From assembly GCA_016196065.1 (NCBI GenBank), contig JACPYL010000025.1, forward strand, positions 678,474-742,473: a stretch of 64,000 nucleotides of DNA. Reading direction: 5' to 3'. The position numbers and the translations under genes were made by a program. This document shows positions 27,749 to 36,291 of the stretch, in pieces; within the stretch, counting starts at the first letter, position 1, and every line of letters starts with the position of its first letter. The notes beneath the pieces are model-generated. The model was not told the origin of the DNA and made no database searches. It saw nothing but the letters and a program-made list of their open reading frames with translations. The stretch is from Acidobacteriota bacterium (GTDB lineage Bacteria > Acidobacteriota > Terriglobia > Terriglobales > Acidobacteriaceae).

Positions 27749-28153
27749 TTGCCCCACCAGTTGAAATACCGCGTGCTTACGGACAAGCTGGCCGTTTGCC
27801 AGTTGCCGTCTGGTTCATCTGTCCCCGGTTGGGCGGTCGGACCCGGCTTTTTCTGCGTCACCCAAACCGCCGAGGAGCTTTCCATCGTGTGCGCGGAGAA
27901 TCGCGTTCCCGACGGTGTTCGGATCGAAAGAGATTGGGTGGCTTTGAAACTTGAGGGTCCGTTTCCGTTTGCGATGACGGGCGTTCTCGCGTCGTTTCTG
28001 CAGCCATTGGCGGATGCGGGCATCCCGATTTTTGCGGTGGCGACTTTCGACACAGACTATGTGTTGATGAAGCGGGAAAAATTGGAAGCCGCAATCGCTG
28101 CACTCACCGCGGCCCGTCATGAGTTGGTCCAGCCAAGCAATTCTGCTCTCTGA
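27749..28153 (+). CDS. ACT-domain protein (CASTOR/ACT_7-like)
   Basis: 134 aa. Only TTG starts are available because an in-frame stop lies at 27731; TTG 27761 (LKYRVL) is the alternative. VLTDKLAVCQLP then FCVTQTAEELSIVCAEN and WVALKLEGPFPFAMTGVLASFLQPLADAGIPIFAVATFDTDYVLM give the paired ACT folds of the small cytosolic amino-acid-binding ACT_7 proteins. It likely senses an amino acid, but the ligand and partner are unknown. It ends 107 bp before kbl. Confidence 0.78.
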   Translation: MPHQLKYRVLTDKLAVCQLPSGSSVPGWAVGPGFFCVTQTAEELSIVCAENRVPDGVRIERDWVALKLEGPFPFAMTGVLASFLQPLADAGIPIFAVATFDTDYVLMKREKLEAAIAALTAARHELVQPSNSAL

Positions 28154-28259
28154 GACTCCACCAGCAAAATTGCGAGGTGCGAAGCCTAGCCGCCTCAACC
28201 GAATTTCGTTTCCATTCACTACGGTATTAAACTAATCAGTCCAACTCCCGAGGAAGAAC

Positions 28260-29474
28260 ATGCCCACTGCGACGCGTACCAATCCGCTCTCATATCTGAC
28301 CGACCAACTCGACGAACTCAAAGCCAAGGGCACGCACTTCAAGCTGCGCGTACTGGAAGATGAGCAGGCGCCCGAATGTACGTTCGATGGCAAGCACGTC
28401 ATCAACCTGGCGTCGAACAATTACCTCGGCCTGACCACGCATCCGAAGTTGCGGGAAGCTGCGCTCGAGGCTACGCGCAAGTACGGAGTCGGATCGGGCG
28501 CCGTTCGCACGATCGCGGGCACCATGAAGATCCACATGGAACTGGAAGAGAAAATCGCGCGCTTCAAGAATGTCGAAGCCTGTGTCGTCTTTCAATCCGG
28601 ATTCACGGCGAATGCGGGGACAGTATCGGCACTGCTGGGCAAAGATGACTACATCATCTCTGACGAACTGAATCATGCATCGATCATCGACGGCTGCCGC
28701 CTGTCACGCGCAAAGATCCTAGTTTTCCGGCATAAAGACGTCGCACATGCCGAGGAACAACTGGCCAGCGTGAAAGATCAGCCCGGCCGAAAGCTGCTCA
28801 TCTCGGATGGCGTTTTTTCCATGGACGGGGACATCGGACCACTGCCTGGCCTTTGCGATGCCGCGGAGAAATACGGCGCGATCATGATGGTGGACGATGC
28901 GCACTCTTCCGGAGTCCTCGGCCGTAACGGGCGCGGCACGATCGACCATTTCGGCGTGCATGGGCGAGTCGATATCCAGGTTGGAACATTGTCGAAGGCC
29001 ATCGGCGCGTTGGGTGGATACGTCTGCGGTACGCGCGATTTCATCGACTTTCTGTACCACCGCGCCCGGCCGTTCCTGTTTTCGACATCCCATCCACCAT
29101 CGGTCGCTGCAACCTGCATTGCCGCGTTCGATGTCCTCGAAAACGAGCCCCAACTCATGGAACAGCTCTGGGATAACACGCGCTTCTGGAAAAAAGAGCT
29201 TGGACTGCTCGGCTTCAACATCGGCGGCAAAACCACTCCGGCCAGCGAGACACCGATCACGCCGATCATCATCGGCGATGGCCGGCTGACCATGGACTTC
29301 TCGCGTGAACTATTCAAGGAAGGCGTGCTCGGAACGGGGATCGCTTTCCCGACCGTCCCGGAAGGCAAAGCACGGGTGCGAACTATCATGACCGCGACGC
29401 ACACGAAAGACGAACTCACGCGCGCCCTCGAAGTGCTCGGACGGATGGGAAAGAAAATGGGGATTCTCGCTTAA
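28260..29474 (+). CDS. kbl: Glycine C-acetyltransferase (2-amino-3-ketobutyrate CoA ligase)
   Basis: 404-aa PLP enzyme of the alpha-oxoamine synthase family. Kbl joins glycine and acetyl-CoA or, in the direction of threonine breakdown, cleaves 2-amino-3-oxobutyrate. Family blocks are INLASNNYLGLTTHP, YGVGSGAVRTIAGT, DELNHASIIDG, MVDDAHSSGVLG and the PLP lysine in QVGTLSKAIGALGG. BioF and serine palmitoyltransferase are close relatives, but the N-terminal part and SFRTIAGT-like region fit Kbl better. No tdh (threonine dehydrogenase) is beside it. Confidence 0.87.
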   Translation: MPTATRTNPLSYLTDQLDELKAKGTHFKLRVLEDEQAPECTFDGKHVINLASNNYLGLTTHPKLREAALEATRKYGVGSGAVRTIAGTMKIHMELEEKIARFKNVEACVVFQSGFTANAGTVSALLGKDDYIISDELNHASIIDGCRLSRAKILVFRHKDVAHAEEQLASVKDQPGRKLLISDGVFSMDGDIGPLPGLCDAAEKYGAIMMVDDAHSSGVLGRNGRGTIDHFGVHGRVDIQVGTLSKAIGALGGYVCGTRDFIDFLYHRARPFLFSTSHPPSVAATCIAAFDVLENEPQLMEQLWDNTRFWKKELGLLGFNIGGKTTPASETPITPIIIGDGRLTMDFSRELFKEGVLGTGIAFPTVPEGKARVRTIMTATHTKDELTRALEVLGRMGKKMGILA

Positions 29475-29483
29475 GGGGCGAGA

Positions 29484-29840
29484 CTAGGAACGATGCTCCA
29501 CCGCACAGTTCGCGGGTGAGTTGCTTTGGTGCTCGCAGGGCTTCGTGAGCCAATTGTGTTCCAGATAATAGAGAGCGCCAAACGCCACGACCAAAGCGGC
29601 CAGGGAGGGCAACAGGGGTCGAACGCTCTTCCATGGCTGCTTCCAGTCTGCCGTGCCCAGAAAAAGTAAGATCGTCGGAAGTAGCGCCACAATGGACAGC
29701 TGAAAAATGTGCGCCGCAGTACCTTCGTCAGTTTCCGGTTGCCGCGCGTGTGTATACCCGCTCAGCACCGTTACCAGCGCAATGACAGCGAGGGCAAGAA
29801 TAACTTTGCTGGCGGCCCAATTGATTTGTTCGCGGCCCAT
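29484..29840 (-). CDS. Small integral membrane protein, unknown function
   Basis: 118 aa with three TM helices: SKVILALAVIALVTVLSGY, IFQLSIVALLPTILLFLGT and LLPSLAALVVAFGALYYLE. The C-terminal tail has two Cys (KPCEHQ, ANCAVE). No conserved motif is recognised. It is downstream of dacB by 19 bp? In fact it starts 19 bp before the dacB stop side, so both lie in one minus-strand unit read dacB first. Role unknown. Confidence 0.6.
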   Translation of the reverse strand: MGREQINWAASKVILALAVIALVTVLSGYTHARQPETDEGTAAHIFQLSIVALLPTILLFLGTADWKQPWKSVRPLLPSLAALVVAFGALYYLEHNWLTKPCEHQSNSPANCAVEHRS

Positions 29841-29859
29841 TTTCCACTCCCGCTTTAGT

Positions 29860-31428
29860 CTAGTGTCCGCTGGCGTCTTCGACGATGGCCTCGATCAAAG
29901 AGTCGATCGTATCCGTGACACGCTTAGGAGTCAGATTGAAGTTGTTGGAGAGGATAGAGAATACGACTGCTTCGCCACTGTCGGTCGTAGCGTAACCGGA
30001 AAGCGTTTTTACGCCGCCCAGTGATCCCGTTTTACCTAGGATGCGACTCTGCAAACGTGGAGCGTTCAGGCGGTCCGACAATGACCCGTCTACGCCAGAC
30101 ACGGGCAGCGTCGATTTGAATGCGGTGCCCCAGGGCTGGAGTGCCGCGTAGCGCAACAACTGCACGACGGATTGCGGCGTAACCAGATTCTGTCGCGAAA
30201 GTCCGGAGCCGTCGTAAAACACGTATTGTTCGTTTGAAATTCCCGCCTGCGTCAGAAAACCACGCAAGACCTCGAGGCCGCCTTCGATCGTTCCCGCCGT
30301 GCCGCGTTCCCGTCCGAGCAGGCGCAGGAGAATTTCAGCATGCAGGTTTTGGCTGACTTTGTTCACCACCCGCACGTCGTCCAGCATTGGCTTCGACTCG
30401 TAGCTGGCGAGCACGATGGGCTGATCGCTCTTCAGCGGGCGCAACTGGCCATCGCTGCCGCCGCGCGAGGGTGCGACCGTAGTCACACTGAAAGTGGAAA
30501 GCGTCGCAAGTTCGGTATGTTTCGTCCGCTGGCGCCCGTAGACCACGATCCCGCGTTTCTCGAGCAACTGCCGGAAGAGCGCGGCAGCAAACTCCGCAGG
30601 ATCCTCGATCGCCAGCGCTTCGTTCGCGCCCGGATCGTCGAGAGGCATATTGCCCCACAGCGTGAGGACGGTTGATCCCGGTTCGCGATTGACGAAGAAT
30701 TTCCGGCCTGTCCCGGCAGGCGTCGTGATGATGCGATTGTCGAGGCGATAGTAGTCCGCGAACGGGGTCACACTGACAAAAGCCTTTTCACCCGGACGAT
30801 CCGCCGGCAGGATGTTCACGAATACAACGTTGTCGTTGATCGTCAACGCCGATACGGGCGCGCCATCCGCCCACACCAGGTCATCCTGGCTCCATCCTTC
30901 GCCATAGCGTTCGAAGGCGAAATAAGAATCGTCGGCGACGATGTCACCGTCCACATACTTCACGCCTTTTTGTACGAGCACATCCGCCAGCGTTTCGAGC
31001 GCCTGAATGGGATGGTCGTTGCGTTGCGTGCGTAAGTCGTAGGGTAACTCGCGTCCGGAGAGATTGGGGTCGCCGTGACCAACCAGGAGCAGATCGCCAT
31101 TCAGACGACCGTAACGATCCAGCGAGGCAGCGGTTTCGACCGTGGTACGAAACTTGTAATCGGGACCAATCAACGCCAAGGCAGCCGCGGTCGTGAAGAG
31201 CTTGGTATTCGATGCTGGCGTAAAAAGTTTATCGGGGTTAAGTGAGTAGAGAGTTTTTCCCGAGGAGAGCGATGTAACTTCTATTCCCCAGAAGCCGCGC
31301 GCCAGGTCGGGGGCACCAATCACGGTGGCGATCCGATCCTGAAGTGGTTTCGGCGGAGCCGCCAGCGCTGCGCCGGCAAGCACCAGCAAAACGAGTAAGC
31401 AATGCGATAGCGACCGCGCGCGCGTCAT
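29860..31428 (-). CDS. dacB: D-alanyl-D-alanine carboxypeptidase/endopeptidase (PBP4 type)
   Basis: 522 aa from ATG 31428, which opens a normal signal peptide (SHCLLVLLVLAGAALA); the longer frame has no ribosome site. S13-family periplasmic serine enzyme that trims or cuts peptidoglycan peptides. The three catalytic blocks are ASNTKLFTTAAAL (SxxK), SGLSRQN (SxN) and LGKTGSLGG (KTG). The long insert between SxxK and SxN is typical of PBP4. Divergent from folP. Confidence 0.94.
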   Translation of the reverse strand: MTRARSLSHCLLVLLVLAGAALAAPPKPLQDRIATVIGAPDLARGFWGIEVTSLSSGKTLYSLNPDKLFTPASNTKLFTTAAALALIGPDYKFRTTVETAASLDRYGRLNGDLLLVGHGDPNLSGRELPYDLRTQRNDHPIQALETLADVLVQKGVKYVDGDIVADDSYFAFERYGEGWSQDDLVWADGAPVSALTINDNVVFVNILPADRPGEKAFVSVTPFADYYRLDNRIITTPAGTGRKFFVNREPGSTVLTLWGNMPLDDPGANEALAIEDPAEFAAALFRQLLEKRGIVVYGRQRTKHTELATLSTFSVTTVAPSRGGSDGQLRPLKSDQPIVLASYESKPMLDDVRVVNKVSQNLHAEILLRLLGRERGTAGTIEGGLEVLRGFLTQAGISNEQYVFYDGSGLSRQNLVTPQSVVQLLRYAALQPWGTAFKSTLPVSGVDGSLSDRLNAPRLQSRILGKTGSLGGVKTLSGYATTDSGEAVVFSILSNNFNLTPKRVTDTIDSLIEAIVEDASGH

Positions 31429-31494
31429 TAATCGGATTCTAACACCCGGCAGATCGCGGGGACGGTCTAGAATGGCGGTCGGACCACTTACGTC

Positions 31495-32424
31495 ATGCGG
31501 ACAATCTTTCATTGGAACCTCGGTTCCCGGACTCTTGAGTTGGGGCGACGCACTCTGATCATGGGGGTCGTCAATGTCACGCCCGACTCGTTTTCAGATG
31601 GCGGCCTTTACTTTGATGCGGAGAGAGCGGTCGTACACGCGGAGCAGCTGCTATCCGAAGGCGCGACGATCATCGACATCGGCGGGGAGTCGACGCGCCC
31701 AGGGGCCGCGGTCGCGCCCACCGGGAATGCTGGCAAGACCAGTCCTTCCCAGGAACCGCGGGTCAGAACGCCTGTGACCGAAGAGGAGGAATTGAAGCGC
31801 GTCCTGCCGGTCATTCGTGATTTGAAGAGGCGCCGGCCTGATGCGATCCTCAGCGTCGACACTTATAAAGCGTCTGTAGCACGGGCCGCAGTGGATGCCG
31901 GGGCTGAGATCGTAAACGACATCAGCGGGTTCCGTTGGGACACAAAGATGGCGAAGACCATCGCGGAACTCAAGGTGGGGGCGGTGCTGATGCACACGCG
32001 CGGACGTCCTGATGAATGGCGGTCCCTGCCGCCGATCGGAGATCCCGTGCTGGCGGTCAAGCGCGACTTACGACAATGGGTGGAGACTGCCATTCTGGCT
32101 GGCATCAAACGCGATCACCTGGCGGTTGACCCGGGATTCGGATTCGGCAAGAGTTTTGACGAGAACTATCCCTTACTGGCGCACTTTTCGGAACTGCAGC
32201 AGATCGGGTGTCCCCTGGTCGCGGGCACATCACGAAAATCATTTATCGGACGGACACTCGCCCGCGACGGCAAGGACGCTCCCGTCGCAAATCGACTTCA
32301 TGGCACTCTCGCCACAGAAACTGCGCTCATCCTCAAAGGCGCACATATCATCCGGACGCACGACGTGGCCTGCGCGGCCGAAGCAGCAAGGATTGCAGAT
32401 GCGATTGTGGCGAATGGAGGATAG
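31495..32424 (+). CDS. folP: Dihydropteroate synthase
   Basis: 309 aa. Joins 6-hydroxymethyl-dihydropterin pyrophosphate and p-aminobenzoate in folate synthesis; the target of sulfonamides. TIM-barrel blocks: MGVVNVTPDSFSDGG, IIDIGGESTRPGA, LSVDTYKASVA, EIVNDISGF, DPGFGFGKSFDENY, LVAGTSRKSFIG and the final IIRTHDV. About 30 residues longer than E. coli FolP because of a proline-rich loop after STRPGA (positions about 78-100). Alone on the plus strand, followed by a 34-bp inverted repeat. Confidence 0.95.
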   Translation: MRTIFHWNLGSRTLELGRRTLIMGVVNVTPDSFSDGGLYFDAERAVVHAEQLLSEGATIIDIGGESTRPGAAVAPTGNAGKTSPSQEPRVRTPVTEEEELKRVLPVIRDLKRRRPDAILSVDTYKASVARAAVDAGAEIVNDISGFRWDTKMAKTIAELKVGAVLMHTRGRPDEWRSLPPIGDPVLAVKRDLRQWVETAILAGIKRDHLAVDPGFGFGKSFDENYPLLAHFSELQQIGCPLVAGTSRKSFIGRTLARDGKDAPVANRLHGTLATETALILKGAHIIRTHDVACAAEAARIADAIVANGG

Positions 32425-32430
32425 AAGAAA

Positions 32431-32520
32431 AGGTCAGAGGTTCGAGGTCAGATTGAAGAGGTAAGAACGCTGCTCCAATTGGGCAGTTACCTCTTCAATC
32501 TGACCTTTAACCTCTGCCCT
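32431..32520. repeat. Imperfect 34-bp inverted repeat (AGGTCAGATTG family)
   Basis: Left arm 32431-32464 and right arm 32487-32520 are inverse copies with three mismatches; the core AGGTCAGATTGAAGAGGTAA is perfect. A 22-base loop separates them. It lies between the convergent folP and sensor-kinase genes. A related pair of arms occurs at 60167-60311. Confidence 0.75.
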
Positions 32521-32524
32521 TACC

Positions 32525-34303
32525 TCACGCTTTTGCGGCTTCGCTGAGTGGCGAACTGGAACGGAATGCGGGCAAACGGATCTCAAACGCCGCTCCCCCT
32601 TCGGGACGGTTGTGGCAACTGATCTGCCCTTTGTGATCCTGCACGACTCCATAGGTTGCGCTCAGGCCCAAACCGGTGCCTTTGCCGACCGGCTTAGTTG
32701 TGTAGAAGGGATCGAAAACGCGTTCCGGATCACGCAAGCCGGGCCCGTTGTCGGCAAACTCGATGACCACTTCGGCATCGTCCTGCCGCAAAGAGACCTG
32801 TAGACTTCCGCCCCCGGCCTCCTGTAAGGCGTCCACTGCGTTCTCGACGACCTGGAGAAAGGCCTGCAGAAGTTGGTTGGAGTTGCCAAGCACGCGCGGC
32901 ACCACGGCATCACTCTGCACAGTGAGATGGATGTCGCGTTTTTCAAGTTTGAAGCCTTCCATTTGTACCGCACGCTGTAGCAACGGCTTCAACTCGAGTG
33001 GAGACTTCTCTCCCGGAGTCTGTTGCGCAAAACTGAGCAAGTCGGTGACAAGGTCGCGGGTGCGACGAGCCTGCTGTCCGATCTTTTGCGCTGTCGAGAG
33101 TTGCTGACGGCTAAGGTTCGCGCTGGCCGCAAGACGCTCGGAACTTTCCAATACTGTTGCCAGCGGATACTCCAGTTCGCTCGCCGCCAGGGCCACCAGT
33201 TCTCCCAAGGACGCCAGTTTCGCCTGCTGCACGACTCTCCCCTGCAGGCGTTGCAGGTTGTCGTAACTGCTGCGGGACTGCATCAGCAATTGCACAAGTT
33301 TGCGATCGAGCAGGTGCTGTTTCAGAAACACAAAGAAAGCCAGTAACGCGACTCCGCCCATCGCGACCGTAAATCTTACTTGCCGCAGGTAGGGCGATTC
33401 CGATCCCATGAACAACGCCCAATATCCCATGATCGGCAAGGAGAGCAGAACCACTTTGGCCAGCAGCGGAGCGAAACGGCCGCTGTTGATCGTCCCTGCC
33501 GGCATGAATTGGGTCTCGCGCAGGCAACGGCGCCCACTGAGCGCTACGTGAAGAAAGGCAAGCAATGCGATGACAAAAGGAATGTCATACAACCCGCCGG
33601 TCCGGTACGTACCATTTGCGATGGCAACGTTAATCGCCTCGGAAGAGATTGCGTAGAGAATGCTCGCCAACAAAATATCGCGGTACAACTTGCGCCACGG
33701 GCCGACGCTGGTCATGAACGACCATCCCGAAACCGCAATCACGATCAGCGATTCCGAGAGATACAGGAAATCCCAGCGCAGACTATAGACCGGAATGTTG
33801 GGAACCAGATACTCGTCCGGAAAAACCGTAAACGCGTAAACGACAACTCCCCAGACCAGCAAAATAACCACGTTCAACGCACTGGGAAGTACTCCTTCAC
33901 TTTCATGCGCTTTCTGCGGACGAATGGCCACAGCGGCCATGAGGGGAACGGGGTGCAGGAAAAGAATGATGTCGCCGTAGAAGGGGTCGGGCACCGGCTG
34001 CCGCAGAACAACTTCAAACCACAGCCAACCCAACTGATTGCACCACCACATGCCCAGCCCGACAGTCATCAGCGTCCAGAAAATTCGGGTATGACCTCGG
34101 CTATCAAGAGCATTTCTGCCGGATAGAACCAATGTGGCCGATCCAATCAGAAAAGGGATCACATCTCCCATCGCAGTCCGAAAAAATGGATGGGGGAACA
34201 CCATCGGCCCCAGTCCGAAAACCAGAAGAAGCGCGATGCCGCATGCCAGAGACGAAAGTGGACGAAGAGACATTCCCACATCATGATAGGGGTTCCCAGA
34301 CAT
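32525..34303 (-). CDS. Membrane sensor kinase-like protein lacking the phospho-acceptor His
   Basis: 592 aa. The N-terminal half holds about eight to nine TM helices (residues about 15-330), then a dimerisation helix and a C-terminal HATPase domain with VENAVDAL (N box), DNGPGL (G1) and [13 protein letters not shown] (G2). At the H box, where relatives read AHELNNPL or similar, this protein reads ASELEYPL: Ser375 replaces the His, and Asn-Asn is Glu-Tyr. The ATP-binding site looks whole. It is either a non-transferring ATPase or sensor, or it phosphorylates through another residue. No response regulator is next to it. Confidence 0.88.
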   Translation of the reverse strand: MSGNPYHDVGMSLRPLSSLACGIALLLVFGLGPMVFPHPFFRTAMGDVIPFLIGSATLVLSGRNALDSRGHTRIFWTLMTVGLGMWWCNQLGWLWFEVVLRQPVPDPFYGDIILFLHPVPLMAAVAIRPQKAHESEGVLPSALNVVILLVWGVVVYAFTVFPDEYLVPNIPVYSLRWDFLYLSESLIVIAVSGWSFMTSVGPWRKLYRDILLASILYAISSEAINVAIANGTYRTGGLYDIPFVIALLAFLHVALSGRRCLRETQFMPAGTINSGRFAPLLAKVVLLSLPIMGYWALFMGSESPYLRQVRFTVAMGGVALLAFFVFLKQHLLDRKLVQLLMQSRSSYDNLQRLQGRVVQQAKLASLGELVALAASELEYPLATVLESSERLAASANLSRQQLSTAQKIGQQARRTRDLVTDLLSFAQQTPGEKSPLELKPLLQRAVQMEGFKLEKRDIHLTVQSDAVVPRVLGNSNQLLQAFLQVVENAVDALQEAGGGSLQVSLRQDDAEVVIEFADNGPGLRDPERVFDPFYTTKPVGKGTGLGLSATYGVVQDHKGQISCHNRPEGGAAFEIRLPAFRSSSPLSEAAKA

Positions 34304-34417
34304 TCTGTTGAGGTCACTGTGAGCATACCCATGGTTACTCTAGTAACCATCGAGAGCCAGAGGCCTCACCAGGTCATGGGTTGCACTAGAGTTCCCGTGG
34401 GCTGCTAGAATCTGCCT

Positions 34418-35440
34418 ATGTCCTTCCCTGCCACGCGCATGCGGCGTTTGCGGTCGACGGAAGCTCTTCGCTCCATGGTCCGCGAGACCCGGCTCACTCC
34501 CGAGGCCTTTGTTTATCCCCTGTTTGTCTGCCCCGGAAACGGAGTTCGCAAGGAAGTGCGTTCCATGCCCGGCGTTTTCAACCTCTCGGTGGACGAAGCA
34601 GTGAAAGAAGCGCGGCAGTCGCATGCTTTGGGAGTACCGGCGGTCATCCTTTTCGGGTTGCCGGAAAAGAAGGACGAAACGGCCACCGGTGCGTGGGCCG
34701 AGGACGGCATCGTCCAACGCGCAGCTCACGCCATCAAGAGCGAAGTACGGGATTTGTTGATCATGGGCGACGTTTGCCTGTGTGAGTACACTTCGCACGG
34801 GCATTGCGGAATCGTGAAATCGGGTCCGCAATCGCTGGGTGCAGCGGCTGCAGCTCCGCCTGCAACCGTCGAATATGAAATCGTCAATGACGCGAGTCTG
34901 GAATTGCTGGCGCGCACTTCCGTATCTCTGGCGAAAGCGGGAGTGGACATCATCGCGCCCTCGGACATGATGGATGGACGGGTCGGAGCGATCCGCAAGG
35001 CGTTAGACCTGGCCGGCTACATCAATACTCCAATTCTTTCTTACGCCGCCAAGTTTTCTTCCGGATTCTACGGACCATTCCGTGAAGCCGCCGATTCCGC
35101 GCCCCAGTTTGGCGACCGCCGCTCCTATCAGATGGATCCCGCGAACATCCGCGAGGCGATGCGGGAAATAGAACTCGACATCGAAGAAGGCGCGGACATG
35201 ATCATGGTGAAACCGGCGATGCCATATCTTGACGTGATTGCTGCGGCGCGGGATCGTTTTGACCTGCCTCTTGCTGCGTATCAGGTGTCCGGTGAATACG
35301 CCATGATCGAAGCGGCCGCCCGGAATCAGTGGATTGATCGCGAACGAGTGATGATGGAATCCCTGCTCTGCATCCGCCGTGCGGGAGCGAGCATGATCCT
35401 GACCTACTACGCGCAGGAAGCGGCGAGGCTGCTGGCCTAA
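34418..35440 (+). CDS. hemB: Delta-aminolevulinic acid dehydratase (porphobilinogen synthase)
   Basis: 340 aa. Condenses two aminolevulinates to porphobilinogen in haem synthesis. The active-site lysines lie in [15 protein letters not shown] and [31 protein letters not shown] has three cysteines, which marks the zinc-dependent type. RMRRLR...[14 protein letters not shown] is the standard N-terminal arm. Not linked to other hem genes here. It is followed by the sigma factor gene 106 bp downstream. Confidence 0.97.
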   Translation: MSFPATRMRRLRSTEALRSMVRETRLTPEAFVYPLFVCPGNGVRKEVRSMPGVFNLSVDEAVKEARQSHALGVPAVILFGLPEKKDETATGAWAEDGIVQRAAHAIKSEVRDLLIMGDVCLCEYTSHGHCGIVKSGPQSLGAAAAAPPATVEYEIVNDASLELLARTSVSLAKAGVDIIAPSDMMDGRVGAIRKALDLAGYINTPILSYAAKFSSGFYGPFREAADSAPQFGDRRSYQMDPANIREAMREIELDIEEGADMIMVKPAMPYLDVIAAARDRFDLPLAAYQVSGEYAMIEAAARNQWIDRERVMMESLLCIRRAGASMILTYYAQEAARLLA

Positions 35441-35546
35441 CGCTTTCCCGCGCTTCACTATGCCCGGGTTGATAGGCTCTTCGCCGATCTTTGCAACGTT
35501 TTCCTGAAAATGTTGTAAAATTCCCCCTTCTCAAGGGTACCGCCCC

Positions 35547-36182
35547 GTGGCCAGCCTCTCGACTCTTCCCTCGGTAGACCTCATCAAAACGTGCGTCGGT
35601 GCGGACAATGAAGCCGCGTGGGTTGAGTTCATTCGCCGCTTTCAGCCACTGATTGCGAAAGTTGTGATGCGCACCGCGCGACGAAATTGGGCTCACATCC
35701 CGCACCACGTGATTGACGACCTCGTCCAGGATACCTACCTCAAACTATGTGCGGACCAATGCCGCCGGCTACGCCAATTTCAGTCGCGCCACGAGGATTC
35801 GATTTATGGATTTCTAAAAGTGGTGGCAGCAAGCGTCGTACTCGACTACTTCAAAAGCGAAACGGCGGAAAAGCGAGATGCCGGGCAAACCGAATCCCTT
35901 TCTGACTTTGAGTCCTCCGCTCGACTCGGGATGAGTCCTCAAGGCCGCTTGTCGGCCGAAGATATGATTGCACTGCGGCAAATTGATAGCATTGTAGGCA
36001 CGCTTTACTCGGGCAAGATCCTGGTCAGAAACAGGGCCATCTTCTGGCTGCACTATCGCGATGGCATGACGGCCCAAGAAATCGCCTCTATTCCATGGAT
36101 CGGACTCAATACCAAGGGAGTGGAGACGACGCTGCGCAGAACGACTCAGATGATTCAAAGTCACATCGGCAATGATCGTTGA
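35547..36182 (+). CDS. ECF-type RNA polymerase sigma factor
   Basis: 211 aa from GTG 35547. Region 2 covers about residues 18-95, with FIRRFQPLIAKVV, DDLVQDTYLKLC and FLKVVAASVVLDYFK. Region 4 near 150-200 reads FWLHYRDGMTAQEIASIPWIGLNTKGVETTLRRT, the helix-turn-helix for the -35 box. No sigma3, so ECF. It lies 109 bp before a gene whose N-terminus carries an anti-sigma zinc finger, the classic sigma/anti-sigma layout. It should direct transcription of its own operon, but the promoter motif is not identifiable by eye. Confidence 0.88.
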   Translation: MASLSTLPSVDLIKTCVGADNEAAWVEFIRRFQPLIAKVVMRTARRNWAHIPHHVIDDLVQDTYLKLCADQCRRLRQFQSRHEDSIYGFLKVVAASVVLDYFKSETAEKRDAGQTESLSDFESSARLGMSPQGRLSAEDMIALRQIDSIVGTLYSGKILVRNRAIFWLHYRDGMTAQEIASIPWIGLNTKGVETTLRRTTQMIQSHIGNDR

Positions 36183-36291
36183 AGGGTTTCTGCCGCCGGG
36201 GTCGTTCTTAATAGTGAGTGTCCGGAATTCATACACTTTGTTCCGGTCTCTTGATCTAGGGCCAAAGCGACGAGATTGTTGAGGGACTTTT

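Noticed and set aside
33380..34126. Open frame on the plus strand inside the sensor-kinase gene
   Set aside because: Opposite TM-coding sequence, Arg/Asn-rich, no motif; shadow of the minus-strand gene.
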